In this document: positions 41,194 to 50,278 of the stretch, in pieces
Numbering within the stretch: position 1 is the stretch's first letter
Layout: each line of letters starts with the position of its first letter
Assembly: GCF_002127585.1 (NCBI RefSeq)
Contig: NZ_NEGZ01000009.1
Span: 29,614-93,613 of the forward strand
DNA: 64,000 bases
Direction: 5' to 3'
From: Janthinobacterium sp. GW458P
GTDB taxonomy: Bacteria; Pseudomonadota; Gammaproteobacteria; Burkholderiales; Burkholderiaceae_D
Notes under the pieces: generated by a model
Told to the model about the DNA's origin: nothing
What the model saw: the letters and a program-made list of their open reading frames with translations, nothing else
Databases searched by the model: none
Position numbers and translations under genes: made by a program

Positions 41194-41997
41194 ATGACGC
41201 ATACAGGCAACGACACTGCCGGGAAAACGTGCGAGGTGGACGGTATCGGCCTGCATTACCGTACCGATGGCGAGCGCGGCAAACCCTGCCTGCTGCTGTC
41301 GAATTCCCTCGGCACGGATTTGTCCATGTGGGACGTGCAGGCGGCCGCGCTGGCCGGCGACTTTTTTGTCGTGCGCTACGACACGCGCGGCCATGGCCAG
41401 TCCGCCGGCGGCGGCGCGCCGTTCGGCATCGAGCGGCTGGGCCTGGACGTGGTGGCGCTGCTCGACCACCTCGATATCGCGCGCGCCGCTTTCTGCGGCA
41501 TTTCCATGGGCGGCTTGATTGGCCAGTGGCTGGGCATACACCAGCCGCGGCGCTTGACGCAGCTCGTGCTGGCGAATACGGCGGCGCGCATCGGCGCCGC
41601 CGCACCGTGGCAGCTGCGGGCGGAGCAAGTGCGCCGCGACGGCATGGCCGCGGTGGCCGATGGCGCCGCCGCGCGCTGGTTTACGCCGCAGTTGATTGCG
41701 CGCGAGCCGGACACGGTGGCGCGCATGACGGCCACGTTGCGCAGCCAGGATGCCGGCGGCTATGCGGCCTGCTGCGAAGCGCTGGCCCAGGCGGACTTGC
41801 GCGCGCAAGTGGCAACGATAGCCGTGCCGACCCTGATTATTGCTGGTGAGCACGATCTCGTGACCACTGTCGACGACGGGCGCTGGCTGCAGCAGCGGAT
41901 CGCCGGCAGCCGCCTGGCAAGCGTGCCCGCCTCGCATATCTCGAACGTCGAGGCGGCCGACTTGTTTACGGCACAGTTGCGGACCTTTTTGTTGTGA
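41194..41997 (+). CDS. catD: 3-oxoadipate enol-lactonase
   Basis: 267 residues, alpha/beta hydrolase: oxyanion region SNSLGTDLSMWD, nucleophile Ser in FCGISMGGLIGQW, acid Asp in IIAGEHDLVT, and His in VPASHISNVE. Hydrolyses beta-ketoadipate enol-lactone to beta-ketoadipate. I start at ATG 41194, 6 nt after AGGGAGG; GTG 41191 is too close. Equivalent to PcaD in other pathways; the cat position decides the name. Downstream steps (succinyl-CoA transferase, thiolase) and catechol dioxygenase are not in the window. Confidence 0.92.
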   Translation: MTHTGNDTAGKTCEVDGIGLHYRTDGERGKPCLLLSNSLGTDLSMWDVQAAALAGDFFVVRYDTRGHGQSAGGGAPFGIERLGLDVVALLDHLDIARAAFCGISMGGLIGQWLGIHQPRRLTQLVLANTAARIGAAAPWQLRAEQVRRDGMAAVADGAAARWFTPQLIAREPDTVARMTATLRSQDAGGYAACCEALAQADLRAQVATIAVPTLIIAGEHDLVTTVDDGRWLQQRIAGSRLASVPASHISNVEAADLFTAQLRTFLL

Positions 41998-42128
41998 GGC
42001 TTGCTGTACCGTATCGGTATGGCAGGAATTTGACTTTCCTCTGAGCACCGTCACCGGCTGGTCCGGCATGCGGCAGGGGAAGCTTTCTTGAAAAATAATA
42101 ATAAGAAAAGCAGACTTGGAGTAGACGG

Positions 42129-43532
42129 ATGGAAAACAGATTGATCATCATCGCTGCGATCACGGTGGGCTATTTCGCCCTCATGTCGTACATTACCTAC
42201 AGCGTGCGCAAGCATGCCAACAGCGCCGAGGGCATGACGGCGGGTGGGCGCAATTATCCCGCTTACCTGATCGGCGCGCTGTTATTGTCGGAATTTATCG
42301 GCAGTTCCGTCAGCATCGGCACGGCCCAGAAGGGTTATGAACTGGGCATTTCCGCCGCGTGGAACCTGGTGGCGCTGTCGCTGGGCTTCTTGCTGCTGGC
42401 CATCGTGCTGGTCAAGAAATACAAGGAAAGCGGGCAGTCGACGATTTCCGGCATCCTGGCGCAAACCTACGGCGAGCCCGTGCGTTATGCGGCTTCCGTC
42501 CTCACCATCGTAGCGCTGGGCATCGTTGCCGTGGCCCTGTACGCGAGCGGCGGCGCCGTGCTGGCCGCTGTGTTGCATATCAATAAAACCGTGGCTATTT
42601 TGCTGGTGGGCGCCATCACGGTGATCTATGTCAGCCTGGGTGGCATGCGCTCGGTCGTGTACACCAATTTTGCCCACTCCATCGTCAAATACCTGGGCGT
42701 GATCCTGGCGCTCGCATATGCGCTGGAAGCCTCCGGCGGCATCGGCGCGCTGCAGGCGCAGCTGCCGGCCAAGATGTTCAACTGGGTCGAGATCGGCTGG
42801 GGCCAGATCTTCGCCTGGATGATCGGCGGCATCGGTTCCATCTTCGCCACGCAATACGTGATCCAGGCCCTGGTCAGCACGGACAATCCGGCCGTGGCCA
42901 AGCGCGCCTGCTATTACGTGTCCTCGCTGATGATTCCGTTCGGCCTGATGGCGGCCCTGATCGGCATGTGCAGCGCCGTGCTGTATCCGGGCATGAAGTC
43001 GATCGATGCCTTTCCGACATTGATCGCGCACATGCCGGCGTTTTCCGCCAGTATCATGATCGTCGGCCTGGCCGGCGCCCTGTTCGGCGGCATTTCCGCC
43101 ACCACCCTGGCATCGGCCACCCTGGCCATGAAGGATTTTTATGACCCGTGGTACAACAAGGCGAAGAATGACGCGAAATCGCTGATGTTCCTGCGCATCG
43201 CCATCGTCGTGGCCGGCCTGCTGCCGCTGGTGCTGGCGCTGTATGCGGAAAAACTGCTGATGATCGCCTTCCTCGGCAAGGCCCTGCGCGCCACCCTGGC
43301 CGTGCTGGTGCTGATGGCCTTTTACGCGCCGAAATTCGGCACCCCGCGCGGCGCCTTCGTCGGCGTGATCGTCTCCGTGATCGCCACCATCGGCTGGTTC
43401 CTGGCGGGCAATCCGTATGGCGTGGACAGCTCCTACCTGGCGCTGGCCGGTCCGCTGCTGACGATGGGCATCAGCCACCTGTTCAAGCCGGCGCAAGCTG
43501 TGGCGAAGCCGGCATCGTCGTCGCGCCTCTAG
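42129..43532 (+). CDS. Sodium:solute symporter family transporter
   Basis: 467 residues with about 13 hydrophobic segments, SSS family. The early AEGMTAGGRNYPAYLIGALLLSEFIGSSVSIGTAQKGYE region (residues about 33-75) holds the Na+-site and unwound first helix, and FATQYVIQALVSTDNPAVAKRA and AGALFGGISATTLASATLAMKDFY follow the PutP/PanF pattern. The substrate is not predictable; its place after the cat operon allows an aromatic or organic acid, but a 131-bp gap separates them. Good Shine-Dalgarno (TTGGAG). Confidence 0.85.
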   Translation: MENRLIIIAAITVGYFALMSYITYSVRKHANSAEGMTAGGRNYPAYLIGALLLSEFIGSSVSIGTAQKGYELGISAAWNLVALSLGFLLLAIVLVKKYKESGQSTISGILAQTYGEPVRYAASVLTIVALGIVAVALYASGGAVLAAVLHINKTVAILLVGAITVIYVSLGGMRSVVYTNFAHSIVKYLGVILALAYALEASGGIGALQAQLPAKMFNWVEIGWGQIFAWMIGGIGSIFATQYVIQALVSTDNPAVAKRACYYVSSLMIPFGLMAALIGMCSAVLYPGMKSIDAFPTLIAHMPAFSASIMIVGLAGALFGGISATTLASATLAMKDFYDPWYNKAKNDAKSLMFLRIAIVVAGLLPLVLALYAEKLLMIAFLGKALRATLAVLVLMAFYAPKFGTPRGAFVGVIVSVIATIGWFLAGNPYGVDSSYLALAGPLLTMGISHLFKPAQAVAKPASSSRL

Positions 43533-43533
43533 G

Positions 43534-44928
43534 TTAGACCAGCCCCGTCATGTAATAGATGGCAATGACGAGGAATACGGCCACCGTCTTGATGACGGTG
43601 ATGCCGAAAATGTCGCGGTAGGACTGGCGGTGCGTGAGCCCCGTGACGGCCAGCAGGGTAATCACGGCGCCGTTGTGCGGCAAGGTGTCCATGCCGCCGC
43701 TGGCCATGGCCACCACGCGGTGCATGACTTCGAGCGGGATATGCGCCTGTTGCGCGGCCTGGATAAAACTGTCCGACATGGCGGCCAGCGCGATGCTCAT
43801 GCCGCCCGAGGCCGAGCCCGTGATGCCGGCCAGGGTCGTCACGGACACGGCCGCGTTGACGAGCGGATCGGGCACGCTGCGCAGGGTGTTGCTGACGGCA
43901 AGAAAACCGGGCAGCGCCGCGATGACGCCGCCGAAGCCGTATTCGGACGCCGTATTCATGGCCGCCAGCAGCGCGCCCCCGACGGCCGCCTTGGTGCCTT
44001 CGGCAAAGGCGGCGCGGATGCGCCCGAAAGCGGTAATGCACACGAGCAAGATTCCCAGCAGCAAGGCGCCTTCCACGGCCCAGATGCCGGTCACGGAAGC
44101 GATCGACGTGGACACGGGCGCATGCAAGCCCGGCAGCGCCTCGGCGGTGAGCACGTAGCTGGCGCCATACCAGTGGGGAATCAGCTTGGTCAGCGCAAAG
44201 TTGGCCACGCCCACCAGCACCAGAGGCGCTACCGACAGCAGCGGGTGGGGCAAGTTGCCCCCACCGGTCTTGGCCTGCTCCGTTTCCACTCCATACCCTT
44301 CGCCCGTCGCCATGACGGAGCGCCGGCGCCATTCCAGGAAGGCCAGGCCCATGATCACCGTCAGCACGGCGCCTATCGTGCCCAGCCACGGCGCGGCCCA
44401 GCCGGTCGTATTGAAAAAGGTGGTGGGAATGATGTTCTGGATCTGCGGCGTACCAGGCAGGGTATCCATGGTGAACGAGAACGCGCCCAGGGCGATGGCG
44501 CCCGGCATCAGCCGCTTGGGAATATTGCTCTGGCGATACAGTTCGGCCGCGAACGGGTACACGGCAAACACCACCACGAACAGCGACACGCCGCCATAAG
44601 TGAGCGCGGCGCACACGGCGACGATCACGGCATTCGCGCGCGCGCTGCCGATGTAGCGGATGGCCGCCATGACGATGGACTGTGAAAAGCCGGACAGCTC
44701 GATCAGCTTGCCGAACACGGCGCCGAGCAGAAAGACGGGGAAATACAGTTTGATAAAGCCCACCATCTTTTCCATGAAGATGCCGCTGAACACGGCCGGC
44801 ACGGCGGACGGATCGGTGAGCAGCACGGCACCGAGCGCGGCGACGGGCGCAAACAGGATCACGCTGTAGCCGCGGTAGGCGGCCAGCATGAGGAAGGCCA
44901 GTGCGGCCAGAACTATCAGGAAAGACAT
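43534..44928 (-). CDS. GntP family carboxylate/gluconate permease
   Basis: 464 residues, about 12 hydrophobic segments. LKIELSGFSQS-like VFGKLIELSGFSQS, ALTYGGVSLFVVVFAVYPFA, FTMDTLPGTPQIQNIIPT and ASGGMDTLPHNGAVITLL are GntP motifs. The family moves gluconate, related sugar acids or hydroxycarboxylates with protons. The substrate is not determined. Convergent with the SSS gene, stops 1 bp apart. No catabolic partner adjacent on its strand. Confidence 0.88.
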   Translation of the reverse strand: MSFLIVLAALAFLMLAAYRGYSVILFAPVAALGAVLLTDPSAVPAVFSGIFMEKMVGFIKLYFPVFLLGAVFGKLIELSGFSQSIVMAAIRYIGSARANAVIVAVCAALTYGGVSLFVVVFAVYPFAAELYRQSNIPKRLMPGAIALGAFSFTMDTLPGTPQIQNIIPTTFFNTTGWAAPWLGTIGAVLTVIMGLAFLEWRRRSVMATGEGYGVETEQAKTGGGNLPHPLLSVAPLVLVGVANFALTKLIPHWYGASYVLTAEALPGLHAPVSTSIASVTGIWAVEGALLLGILLVCITAFGRIRAAFAEGTKAAVGGALLAAMNTASEYGFGGVIAALPGFLAVSNTLRSVPDPLVNAAVSVTTLAGITGSASGGMSIALAAMSDSFIQAAQQAHIPLEVMHRVVAMASGGMDTLPHNGAVITLLAVTGLTHRQSYRDIFGITVIKTVAVFLVIAIYYMTGLV

Positions 44929-45055
44929 CGGTCAGGCCCTTGCGCGAGAAGTGATCAGGATACTAATGATGCAATTAATATCATACTTCTCAGCAAGCTG
45001 CCAACGCGCAGGTCAAGGTGCCAGCAGTTCGAGCCGGCACAGTGAGGAAAACGGC

Positions 45056-45132
45056 TGGTCGGGGTGAGAGGATTCGAACCTCCGGCCTCTGCGTCCCGAA
45101 CGCAGCGCTCTACCAGGCTGAGCCACACCCCG
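45056..45132 (-). tRNA. tRNA-Pro (anticodon CGG), CCA encoded
   Basis: Reading the minus strand, acceptor arms CGGGGTG and CACCCCG pair fully, followed by discriminator A and an encoded CCA (45058-45056). The anticodon stem CTGCG/CGCAG encloses TTCGGGA, so the anticodon is CGG, decoding CCG proline codons. The T-arm GGTTCGAATCC is canonical. Length 77. Own promoter at 45142-45170. Confidence 0.97.
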
Positions 45133-45141
45133 CTTTCCTTC

Positions 45142-45170
45142 ATTACAGCAGATGGCGGAGTGGGTTGCAA
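45142..45170 (-). promoter_or_regulatory. Sigma70-type promoter of tRNA-Pro
   Basis: On the minus strand TTGCAA (45165-45170) is followed after 17 bp by TGTAAT (45142-45147), with the tRNA 5' end 10 bp downstream of the -10 box. Spacing and position fit a direct tRNA promoter. Confidence 0.75.
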
Positions 45171-45186
45171 GCGGCTGCATCAAGGT

Positions 45187-47280
45187 CTATTTCTTTTCCT
45201 GTTGCGCCTTCTTGATTTCCGCTTCGCTCACTTTTTTTGCCGGCGCATGCGTCGCCGGGGAGGTGGGGGCCTTGCGCGTGGCGTTCGCTTGCGCCATGAC
45301 GGCGGCGCAGTCCGTGTCGGGGGCCTTGTCGACGTTGACCAAGGGCAGCAGGGCTGCCAGCGGGGTGACGACGGTCGCCAGGGCCACGGCGGCGCCCGCC
45401 TTGAGGGCCAGCGGGCCTTTTTGCGGGCCCACGTCCGGGTGCTTGAACGTGCCTTTCGCGTACAGCGGCGTGCGCAGGGTGATGATGCGGGCGCCCTTGG
45501 TGCGGGGGCGCACGTCGAGGTTCAGGGTTTCGCTTGCCAGGTTGACGTTGCCCGTGACGTTCACCACGGCCGTGTCCGTATCGAGCACGAAGCGGCGTAC
45601 GTCGGCCTGGCCATTCGTGACGGCGAAATCGCTGGCCAGGCAGTTCAGGTGCACCTGCTTGTCGCCAAAGATTTTCACGAAGACGGCGTTGGCCAGGTTC
45701 AGGCCGGCCAGTTCCAGCATGAACTGGCTGACGGAGCCTTCGCTGACGGTGGCCGCCAGCTCGCCATTCGCGCTGGCCAGCATGGCGGAAACGGAGTTGC
45801 CGTGACCCGTCAGGGCCGCGTCGCCATACACTTCGCCGAAGCTCGCCTGCATCGATTGCAGCTTGGGAAACAGTTCGCGTATCTTGAGGTGGCGCGCCGC
45901 TACCTTCGCTTGCGCGGCGATGGTCTTTTGTCGGCCATCGAGCGTGATGTTCGAGGTAATGTCGCCACCGGCCATGCCGAAGTTGAGCGGCGTCAAACTG
46001 AGCACCTTGTCTTTCATGTGGATCTGGGCGACGATATCGTTGAGCGGGATATCGTGCGTGCGCACCAGTTTTTTGCCGGTAAATTTCACGTCGGCGTCGA
46101 GCGCATCCCATTTCGCCGTATTGAACTGTTCCACGGGCAGCGCTTTATTGTCTGGCTGCACGGGCGCCTTGCCGCGCGCCTGTTTTTGCGCATTGCTGTC
46201 CGCGCCGATGGTGGGGCCCAGGTCTTCCAGGCGCAGCTGCTGCGACGTCACTTCGCCGCGCAGCAGGGGCCGCGGCTGGCGCGGCAAATATTGCAGGGTG
46301 CCGGCCAGGTCGCTCTGGCCCACCGTGCCCTTGAAATTCTGATAAGTCCAGTTCCAGCTGCTGCCATCCTTCTTGCCCAGCAAGCGGCCTCTGGTGGCGT
46401 AGTCCGGCGTTTCCGGCAGCAGCACGCCCGTCAATGGATACAGGTCGGCCATGCTGGCGCCCGCCAGGTTCAGCTGCAGATCGATGCCGGACAGCGAACG
46501 CGGGTCCGTCAGGGTGCCATCGATGCCGGCCTTGTTCTTGCCCAGCACGGCGTGGGCCTGCACGGGATAGACAGTGTTGTTGTCGGTCAATGACAGCACG
46601 GCGCCCGCCTTGCCGCCGCCCGTCACGGGCGCCTTGCGGTAGCTGCCACTGAGGGTAAATGCAATGCCGTATTTGTGCACAGGGGCATTGCCGTGCGCAT
46701 CGCCCGGCGTGGCATCGGGCGCCGTCGAACTGACCTTGGCTTGTACGTCCAGCGCGATGCCCTCGTCCAGATAACGGATGGCGCCGTCGGCGAAGGCCAT
46801 GCGCTGGATGTCCACTTCCCAGGCCGACGGGCCATTGTCCTTCAAGGTCCAGCTGTTGCTGCCATCGGCGCGCCGCTGCAGGGCGATCTGCGGTGCGTCG
46901 AGCGCCAGGTCCGTCAGTACCAGCCTGTGCTGCAGCAGGGCCAGCGGGTGGAGGGCCACGTCGATGCGCCTGGCGCTGGCCAGTTGCGGGCCGGCCGTGG
47001 CCCAGTCCGGGTTGCCCATGCGTACATCCTGGGCGCTGATGACAGGGCGCGGCACATAGCGGCGCCAGCCCGGCTCCGTCTTGAGGCCTTGCTTCCATGC
47101 CACCTGCAGGTCGCCGCCGATGACGAAGCTGCGGCCTGTGCTTTCCGACACTTTCTCGTTGATGTAAGGCCGGGCGCGGTTCCAGTCGAAGGTCAGCACG
47201 ACGATGACGAGGAGAGCGATCAGGGCCAGCAGGGCGGCCAGGCTCCAGCCGAGCATGTTCAGGAGTGTCGAGCGTGTCAT
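45187..47280 (-). CDS. AsmA family protein
   Basis: 697 residues. A single N-terminal membrane helix (about 9-31) anchors a long periplasmic beta-rich body. The AsmA N-terminal pattern (TFDWNRARPYINEKVSESTGRSFVIGGDL) and the C-terminal AsmA repeat (LAGLNLANAVFVKIFGDKQ, LNLDVRPRTKGARIITLRTPLYAKGTFKHPDVG) are clear. The tail is Lys/Ala-rich. AsmA-like proteins belong to the bridge-like lipid-transfer group acting between inner and outer membranes; this member's exact cargo is unknown. Divergent from arsR, and upstream of tRNA-Pro on the same strand. Confidence 0.9.
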   Translation of the reverse strand: MTRSTLLNMLGWSLAALLALIALLVIVVLTFDWNRARPYINEKVSESTGRSFVIGGDLQVAWKQGLKTEPGWRRYVPRPVISAQDVRMGNPDWATAGPQLASARRIDVALHPLALLQHRLVLTDLALDAPQIALQRRADGSNSWTLKDNGPSAWEVDIQRMAFADGAIRYLDEGIALDVQAKVSSTAPDATPGDAHGNAPVHKYGIAFTLSGSYRKAPVTGGGKAGAVLSLTDNNTVYPVQAHAVLGKNKAGIDGTLTDPRSLSGIDLQLNLAGASMADLYPLTGVLLPETPDYATRGRLLGKKDGSSWNWTYQNFKGTVGQSDLAGTLQYLPRQPRPLLRGEVTSQQLRLEDLGPTIGADSNAQKQARGKAPVQPDNKALPVEQFNTAKWDALDADVKFTGKKLVRTHDIPLNDIVAQIHMKDKVLSLTPLNFGMAGGDITSNITLDGRQKTIAAQAKVAARHLKIRELFPKLQSMQASFGEVYGDAALTGHGNSVSAMLASANGELAATVSEGSVSQFMLELAGLNLANAVFVKIFGDKQVHLNCLASDFAVTNGQADVRRFVLDTDTAVVNVTGNVNLASETLNLDVRPRTKGARIITLRTPLYAKGTFKHPDVGPQKGPLALKAGAAVALATVVTPLAALLPLVNVDKAPDTDCAAVMAQANATRKAPTSPATHAPAKKVSEAEIKKAQQEKK

Positions 47281-47387
47281 GGTGATGCCGATCGCAGTGA
47301 TTTTTCATCAAGGTAGACCGATTGCGCATATCGGTCGGTGCGCTGGGTTACGTAAGAGACGCCGCCAGGAGCCGTCGCTTGAAATGA

Positions 47388-47411
47388 TTCAATAATTCGA
47401 CTATTATTGAA
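47388..47411. promoter_or_regulatory. ArsR operator candidate
   Basis: TTCAATAAT-N6-ATTATTGAA: perfect 9-bp arms, ending 2 bp before the arsR ATG. Such a 24-bp palindrome directly against the regulator start is the expected layout for an autorepressing ArsR protein. It also replaces any Shine-Dalgarno, so arsR may be made from a leaderless or poorly initiated transcript (inference). Confidence 0.7.
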
Positions 47412-47413
47412 AT

Positions 47414-47788
47414 ATGGAAAATGAAAACACCACAAGGACCGAGCTGGCTGCACTGACGAGCGGCGGCGCCATCGCCGCCTTGGCCGCGCTGGCGCAGGAA
47501 TCGCGGCTGGCCGTGTTCCGCCTGCTGGTGCAGGCGGGGCCCGATGGCATGGCCGCGACGAAAATCGCCGACGCGCTGGCCATCGCGCCGTCGTCGCTGT
47601 CGTTTCACCTGAAGGAACTGGCGCATGCCAATCTGGTGACGGCAAGCAAGGCAGGGCGTTCCATCATCTATGCGGCCAATTACGCGGGCATGAACGGCTT
47701 GCTGGCCTTTTTGACCGAGAATTGCTGCGCTGGCACGCCTTGCTGCGTGCCGGACCTGACTACTTTACCGAAGGAAACTACGACATGA
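47414..47788 (+). CDS. arsR: ArsR family arsenite-responsive repressor
   Basis: 124 residues, winged helix with recognition helix region IAPSSLSFHLKEL (about 58-70). The metalloid site is not the E. coli-type ELCVCDL motif; instead Cys pairs lie at the C-terminus (ENCCAGTPCC, C104, C105, C110, C111). That spacing matches the C-terminal As(III) site known from the Acidithiobacillus ferrooxidans type ArsR (CC-x5-C). It represses its own operon arsR-arsC-arsH through the palindrome upstream (inference). The stop overlaps arsC by ATGA. Confidence 0.9.
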   Translation: MENENTTRTELAALTSGGAIAALAALAQESRLAVFRLLVQAGPDGMAATKIADALAIAPSSLSFHLKELAHANLVTASKAGRSIIYAANYAGMNGLLAFLTENCCAGTPCCVPDLTTLPKETTT

Positions 47789-48207
47789 CGATCACGATCT
47801 ATCACAACACGGCCTGCGGCACCTCGCGCAACACGCTTGCCCTGATCCGCAACACAGGCGTCGAGCCCGTCATTATCGATTACGTGAAGAACCCGCCCTC
47901 GCGTGAGGAGCTGGCCGGCCTGATCAAGCGTGCGGGCCTGTCCGTGCGCGCGGCCATGCGCGACAAGGGCGCCCTGTACGACGAGCTGGGCCTGGCCAAT
48001 CCTGACTTGCCCGACGCGGCCCTGCTGGACGCCATGCAAGCCCATCCTATTTTGATCAACCGCCCCATCGTCGTCACGGAACTGGGCGTGCGCCTGTGCC
48101 GGCCGTCGGAAAAAGTGCTGGAAATCCTGCCATTGCCCCAGCAAGGCGCGTTTACCAAGGAAGACGGCCAGGCCGTGGTGGGCGCCGACGGCAAGCCGGT
48201 GGCCTGA
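47785..48207 (+). CDS. arsC: Arsenate reductase, glutaredoxin-dependent ArsC
   Basis: 140 residues, thioredoxin-fold ArsC/Spx family. Catalytic Cys in YHNTACGTSRNTLALIR (C12), and the conserved RPIVVTELGVRLCRPSEKVLEIL tail. Reduces As(V) to As(III) with glutathione and glutaredoxin. The start at 47785 overlaps the arsR stop; AAGGAAA lies 7 nt upstream. The cluster lacks a recognisable arsenite efflux gene. Confidence 0.95.
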   Translation: MTITIYHNTACGTSRNTLALIRNTGVEPVIIDYVKNPPSREELAGLIKRAGLSVRAAMRDKGALYDELGLANPDLPDAALLDAMQAHPILINRPIVVTELGVRLCRPSEKVLEILPLPQQGAFTKEDGQAVVGADGKPVA

Positions 48208-48933
48208 ATGAACGACTTACCGAATATCAATGCCGCGCACCTGGACGTGCCCAGCCTGGATAAATTGGCGCCGGTCAAGGTGTCCACGCACGCGCCGCGC
48301 ATTTTGCTGCTGTACGGTTCCCTGCGCGAGCGCTCGTACAGCAAGCTGCTGACCCTGGAAGCGGAACGCATCCTGCGCCATTTCGGCGCCGACACGCGCG
48401 TGTTCGACCCGCACGGCTTGCCCATGGTCGACAGCGTCCCGCCCGAGCATCCGAAAGTGCAGGAGTTGCGCGAACTGTCGCTGTGGTCGGAAGGGCAAGT
48501 CTGGTGCAGCCCCGAGCGGCATGGCGCCGTCACGGGCGTCTTTAAATCGCAGATCGACTGGCTGCCGCTGGAAACGGGCAGCGTGCGCCCCACGCAGGGC
48601 CGGACTCTTGCTGTGATGCAAGTGTCGGGCGGGTCTCAATCGTTCAATGCCGTCAACGGCTTGCGCGTGCTGGGGCGCTGGATGCGCATGGTCACCATTC
48701 CGAACCAGTCCTCGGTGGCCAAGGCTTACCAGGAGTTCGACGATGACGGGCGCATGAAGCCGTCGCCGTATTACGAACGCCTGGTCGACGTGATGGAGGA
48801 GCTGTACAAATTTACCTTGCTCGTGCGCGACCGCCGCGATTACCTGGGCAGCCGCTACAGCGAACGGCTGGAAGCGGCACCGGCCATCGTGCAGGAATTG
48901 GCGAATGCGGCCATGGAGCATGAACGGCAGTAA
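48208..48933 (+). CDS. arsH: ArsH NADPH-dependent FMN reductase
   Basis: 241 residues, flavodoxin-like NADPH:FMN oxidoreductase. [19 protein letters not shown] (FMN phosphate site) and [23 protein letters not shown] are ArsH signatures. ArsH proteins oxidise trivalent organoarsenicals and act as quinone or azo reductases. It abuts arsC (ATG directly after TGA) and ends at an intrinsic terminator. Last gene of the ars operon. Confidence 0.94.
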   Translation: MNDLPNINAAHLDVPSLDKLAPVKVSTHAPRILLLYGSLRERSYSKLLTLEAERILRHFGADTRVFDPHGLPMVDSVPPEHPKVQELRELSLWSEGQVWCSPERHGAVTGVFKSQIDWLPLETGSVRPTQGRTLAVMQVSGGSQSFNAVNGLRVLGRWMRMVTIPNQSSVAKAYQEFDDDGRMKPSPYYERLVDVMEELYKFTLLVRDRRDYLGSRYSERLEAAPAIVQELANAAMEHERQ

Positions 48934-48934
48934 T

Positions 48935-48963
48935 AAAAACGGCGCCATCGGCGCCGTTTTTTT
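48935..48963 (+). terminator. Rho-independent terminator after arsH
   Basis: CGGCGCC-ATC-GGCGCCG stem flanked by A-run and seven T's. The near-symmetric A/T flanks could serve the convergent ispB as well (bidirectional). Confidence 0.9.
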
Positions 48964-48984
48964 ATTGATGCAGGTCAAACGCGA

Positions 48985-49974
48985 TCAGTGATTGCGGTCC
49001 ACGGCAAACGAGCACAGTTGCAGCATGGATTGCTTGTAGACACTGTCGGGCCAGCCGGCGATGGCGTCGGCGGCGCGCTGGCCGGCGATTTCCGCCTGCT
49101 GGCGCGTGTAGTCGAGGGCGCCGCTGCTGGTAATGGCCGTCAGGATGGCGTCGAAATGCTGTTCGTCGCCCTGCTCGATGCAGCTGCGCACGAGTTCGCG
49201 CTGTTCCGGCGTGCCGTTTTCCATCAGCCAGATCAGCGGCATGGTCGGCTTGCCTTCGCGCAAGTCGTCGCCCACGTTCTTGCCGATTTCGGCGGCGTCG
49301 CCGGCATAGTCGAGCACGTCGTCGATCAGCTGGAAGGCCGTGCCCAGCGAGCGGCCGTATTCGGCAGCCGCCTCGATATCGTCTTCGCTGGCGCCGGCGA
49401 TCAGGGCGCCCAGTTGCGCCGAGGCTTCGAACAGCTTGGCTGTCTTCGAGCGGATGACGTTCAGGTAGCTTTCTTGCGTCACGTCCGGATCGTGCATGTT
49501 CAGCAACTGCAGCACTTCGCCTTCGGCGATCACATTGGTGGCGTCGGAGAGGATTTGCATGACGCGCATATTATTGAGCGACACCATCAGCTGGAACGAA
49601 CGCGAGTGCAGGAAGTCGCCCACCAGTACCGAGGCCGCATTGCCGAACAGGGCATTGGCCGTCTGGCGCCCGCGGCGCATCGACGATTCATCGACGACGT
49701 CGTCGTGCAGCAGGGTGGCGGTATGGATGAATTCGACCACGGCGGCCAGTTCATGGTGCGCCGTGCCGCGATAGGCGTGGGCGTTGGCCACCAGCAAGAT
49801 CAGCACGGGGCGGATGCGTTTGCCGCCTGCGCTGATGATGTATTCAGCGATCTGATTGATCAGAATCACATCGGAATGCAGTTTTTGGCGGATCACCGTG
49901 TTGACTGCGTCCATATCGGCAGCAATCGTTTGCACGATGGTGTGTTGGTTAACGTGTTTGTTAGCGTCAGACAA
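48985..49974 (-). CDS. ispB: Octaprenyl diphosphate synthase
   Basis: 329 residues, trans-polyprenyl synthase. First Asp-rich motif in LLHDDVVDE with GGKRIRP before it, second in LIDDVLDY; GNAASVLVGDFLHSRSFQL and NVIAEGEVLQL follow E. coli IspB closely. Builds the side chain of ubiquinone from IPP and FPP. The start is TTG at 49974 (SDANKHVNQ follows), judged by N-terminal match to IspB; no in-frame ATG lies near, and the next ATG would remove the first 18 residues. Divergent from rplU. Confidence 0.93.
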   Translation of the reverse strand: MSDANKHVNQHTIVQTIAADMDAVNTVIRQKLHSDVILINQIAEYIISAGGKRIRPVLILLVANAHAYRGTAHHELAAVVEFIHTATLLHDDVVDESSMRRGRQTANALFGNAASVLVGDFLHSRSFQLMVSLNNMRVMQILSDATNVIAEGEVLQLLNMHDPDVTQESYLNVIRSKTAKLFEASAQLGALIAGASEDDIEAAAEYGRSLGTAFQLIDDVLDYAGDAAEIGKNVGDDLREGKPTMPLIWLMENGTPEQRELVRSCIEQGDEQHFDAILTAITSSGALDYTRQQAEIAGQRAADAIAGWPDSVYKQSMLQLCSFAVDRNH

Positions 49975-50278
49975 GGCGAACCTGCAATAGATTGTGGGTG
50001 CCGCGATTATACGACATGGCTTGCGCGTGCGTGACGTTTGCCTATGACTGTAGAGCAATTGATTGTTCTGATTGTCATTGCCGCGCGTTTTGCTGTCCGC
50101 CTTGCGCAAGCCTGACATCGTGTCCAGGTTGTCGACATACCACGATCGTCAAGCTTTGTGAATAGTTTTTGACGCAATTTCTCAGTCCGTGTATAATCGC
50201 TGGTTCCCCCTGTTGTGTACGGCTTGCTTTGCGTGACAGTGGGACAAATTCTTTCAACATTTGATGAGGTTTCAAATC
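49975..50278. other. ispB/rplU divergent intergenic region
   Basis: About 300 bp without a gene. It holds a minus-strand TATAAT (50006-50011) about 33 bp upstream of the ispB start with no convincing -35, and the strong rplU promoter near its right end. The stretch between (about 50015-50165) shows no further structure that I can support. Confidence 0.6.
50169..50197 (+). promoter_or_regulatory. Strong sigma70 promoter for rplU-rpmA
   Basis: TTGACG (50169-50174), 17-bp spacer, TATAAT (50192-50197). Near-consensus spacing and boxes, with a predicted transcript start near 50204 and a 70-80 nt leader before rplU. Confidence 0.88.

Noticed and set aside
49975-50118. 48-codon N-terminal extension of ispB
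   Set aside because: No homology to IspB; it includes the promoter region, and the family N-terminus begins at the TTG at 49974.
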